5,905 nt of DNA from positions 1 through 5,905 of the forward strand of contig JACCSH010000201.1 of the NCBI GenBank assembly GCA_013813125.1, written 5' to 3'. The translations under genes were made by a program, and so were the position numbers. This document shows, one piece after another, positions 4,809 through 5,905 of the stretch. Numbering within the stretch: position 1 is the stretch's first letter; each line of letters starts with the position of its first letter. The notes beneath the pieces were generated by a model. That model saw nothing but the letters and a program-made list of their open reading frames with translations. It had not been told where the DNA came from and made no database searches. This stretch comes from Nocardioidaceae bacterium. GTDB taxonomy: Bacteria > Actinomycetota > Actinomycetes > Propionibacteriales > Nocardioidaceae.

Positions 4809-5905
4809 TCAGGCTCGGACCTGGGGAACAACCTCGGCGTCGGGCTCGCCGATGGAGATTGGCCGCCGCTTTGAGACGTAGACAGCTCCGGCGATGATCG
4901 CGGTTGCGACGAGGGCGATGATGAGCCTGAGCGTGGTGTTGGAGTCGTCGCCGTACGTCATCTTCACGACCGCGGCAGCAATCAGGAGCGACACCAAGTT
5001 CATCACCTTGAGCAGCGGGTTGATCGCCGGTCCAGCCGTGTCCTTGAACGGGTCCCCCACGGTGTCGCCGATGATCGTGGCTTCGTGGGCAGGCGAACCC
5101 TTTCCGCCGTGGACGCCGTCCTCGACGAGCTTCTTGGCGTTGTCCCATGCGCCGCCAGAGTTGGCCAAGAAGACGGCCATCAAGGTGCCTGTACCGATGG
5201 CGCCCGCGAGGAAGCACGCCAGCGGACCGACACCGAGGCCGAAGCCCACCGCCACGGGCGCCAAGATCGCTAGCAGACCGGGTGTTGCCAGCTCTCGAAG
5301 TGAGTCGCGGGTGCAGATGTCGACAACCTTGCCGTATTCTGGCCGGCCCGTCCCCTCCATGATCCCCGGGATCTCACGGAACTGGCGGCGGACCTCGTAC
5401 ACCACGGCCCCGGCGGCGCGTCCTACTGCGCTGATCGCTAGTCCGGAAAAGAGGAAAACCACCGCCGCGCCGATAAGGAGGCCGACCAAGTTGGCGGGGT
5501 CCACGATATTGATGATCCCCTCCAGACCTAGACCCTCGGTGACGCTCATGTCGGTCAGGTTCCCCGCGACCTCCCCAGTGGCGGTGGTGATCGCATCCGT
5601 GAACGACCCGAAGAGCGCGGTCGCGGCGAGCACCGCTGTGGCAATGGCGATGCCCTTGGTGATGGCCTTCGTCGTGTTACCGACTGCGTCGAGTTCGGTG
5701 AGAATGGCGGCACCTCGCTCGTCGACGTCACCTGACATCTCCGCGATGCCTTGGGCGTTGTCGGAGACTGGCCCGAACGTGTCCATGGCCACGATGACAC
5801 CCACCGTCGTCAGGAGGCCGCAACCTGCAAGAGCGACAGCGAAGAGCGACACCACGATGGACCCGCCACCGAGCAGGAAGGCGCCATAGACGGCGCCGCC
5901 TATGA
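4809..5905 (-). CDS. hppA: Membrane-bound proton-translocating pyrophosphatase, K+-independent type (C-terminal half, N-terminus beyond window)
   Basis: An integral membrane ion pump that hydrolyses pyrophosphate and drives protons across the membrane. The last 364 residues are visible, roughly half of the usual 700-800, and the frame is open to the right edge. Residue numbers here count from the internal Val codon (GTG) at 5855, which is not the start. DTFGPVSDNAQGIAE (25-39) and GDTVGDPFKDT (263-273) carry the acidic and Lys residues of the pyrophosphate/Mg site. NSGGAWDNAKK (232-242) is another family signature. Several hydrophobic membrane segments are evident, near 1-24, 68-84, 120-142, 190-208, 211-231, 284-298 and 309-328. 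GNTTKAITKG (59-68) has Lys at the position that separates K+-independent from K+-dependent enzymes, and Thr three residues later. This indicates a K+-independent H+ pump. The product ends in a short hydrophilic tail. The gene lies 164 bp upstream of paralogue B on the same strand, but hairpins intervene, so co-transcription is doubtful. Confidence 0.96.
   Translation of the reverse strand, partial: IGGAVYGAFLLGGGSIVVSLFAVALAGCGLLTTVGVIVAMDTFGPVSDNAQGIAEMSGDVDERGAAILTELDAVGNTTKAITKGIAIATAVLAATALFGSFTDAITTATGEVAGNLTDMSVTEGLGLEGIINIVDPANLVGLLIGAAVVFLFSGLAISAVGRAAGAVVYEVRRQFREIPGIMEGTGRPEYGKVVDICTRDSLRELATPGLLAILAPVAVGFGLGVGPLACFLAGAIGTGTLMAVFLANSGGAWDNAKKLVEDGVHGGKGSPAHEATIIGDTVGDPFKDTAGPAINPLLKVMNLVSLLIAAAVVKMTYGDDSNTTLRLIIALVATAIIAGAVYVSKRRPISIGEPDAEVVPQVRA

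Noticed and set aside
4894..5889. 331-codon open frame on the plus strand opposite hppA
   Set aside because: It lies wholly antisense to an unmistakable HppA frame. Its Ala/Pro/Ser/Thr/Arg-rich product has no motifs, which is typical of shadow frames in high-GC DNA.

Overview
The window is high-GC bacterial DNA in which every real gene has strong third-position GC bias. It almost certainly comes from an actinobacterium. The main evidence is a GlfT2-type galactofuranosyltransferase, the polymerase of the actinobacterial cell-wall galactan, together with an actinobacterial-style membrane pyrophosphatase. I cannot fix the genus; a Propionibacteriales/Nocardioidaceae-like lineage is only a guess.

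Layout. Positions 1-1988 (minus) hold almost all of glfT2, which runs off the left edge just before its C-terminus. Positions 1989-2319 are a 331-bp divergent intergenic region. Positions 2320-3522 (plus) encode a 400-residue sulfotransferase-like P-loop protein. Tail-to-tail with it, 24 bp away, lies a diverged paralogue on the minus strand (3547-4644). That second gene appears to start at a CTG codon, because the first ATG would remove its P-loop. Two GC-rich hairpins at 4743-4788 separate it from hppA (4809-5905, minus). That is a membrane-bound proton-pumping pyrophosphatase whose N-terminal half lies beyond the right edge and whose motifs indicate the K+-independent class.

How the genes may fit together. 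GlfT2 extends the galactan on a lipid-linked carrier at the inner face of the membrane. The two sulfotransferase-like proteins keep the N-terminal PAPS-type loop, and one keeps the Arg...Ser pair of the second PAPS site. Their position next to a glycan polymerase suggests, without proving it, that they modify a cell-envelope glycan. HppA looks like an unrelated housekeeping neighbour.

The points most worth a second look are the CTG start of the 3547-4644 gene, the convergent paralogue pair and its possible role in envelope glycan sulfation, the Ser-to-Ala change in one paralogue, and the TTA codon found in each of the two paralogues but not in the visible parts of their neighbours. I saw no mobile element, tRNA, rRNA or CRISPR array.
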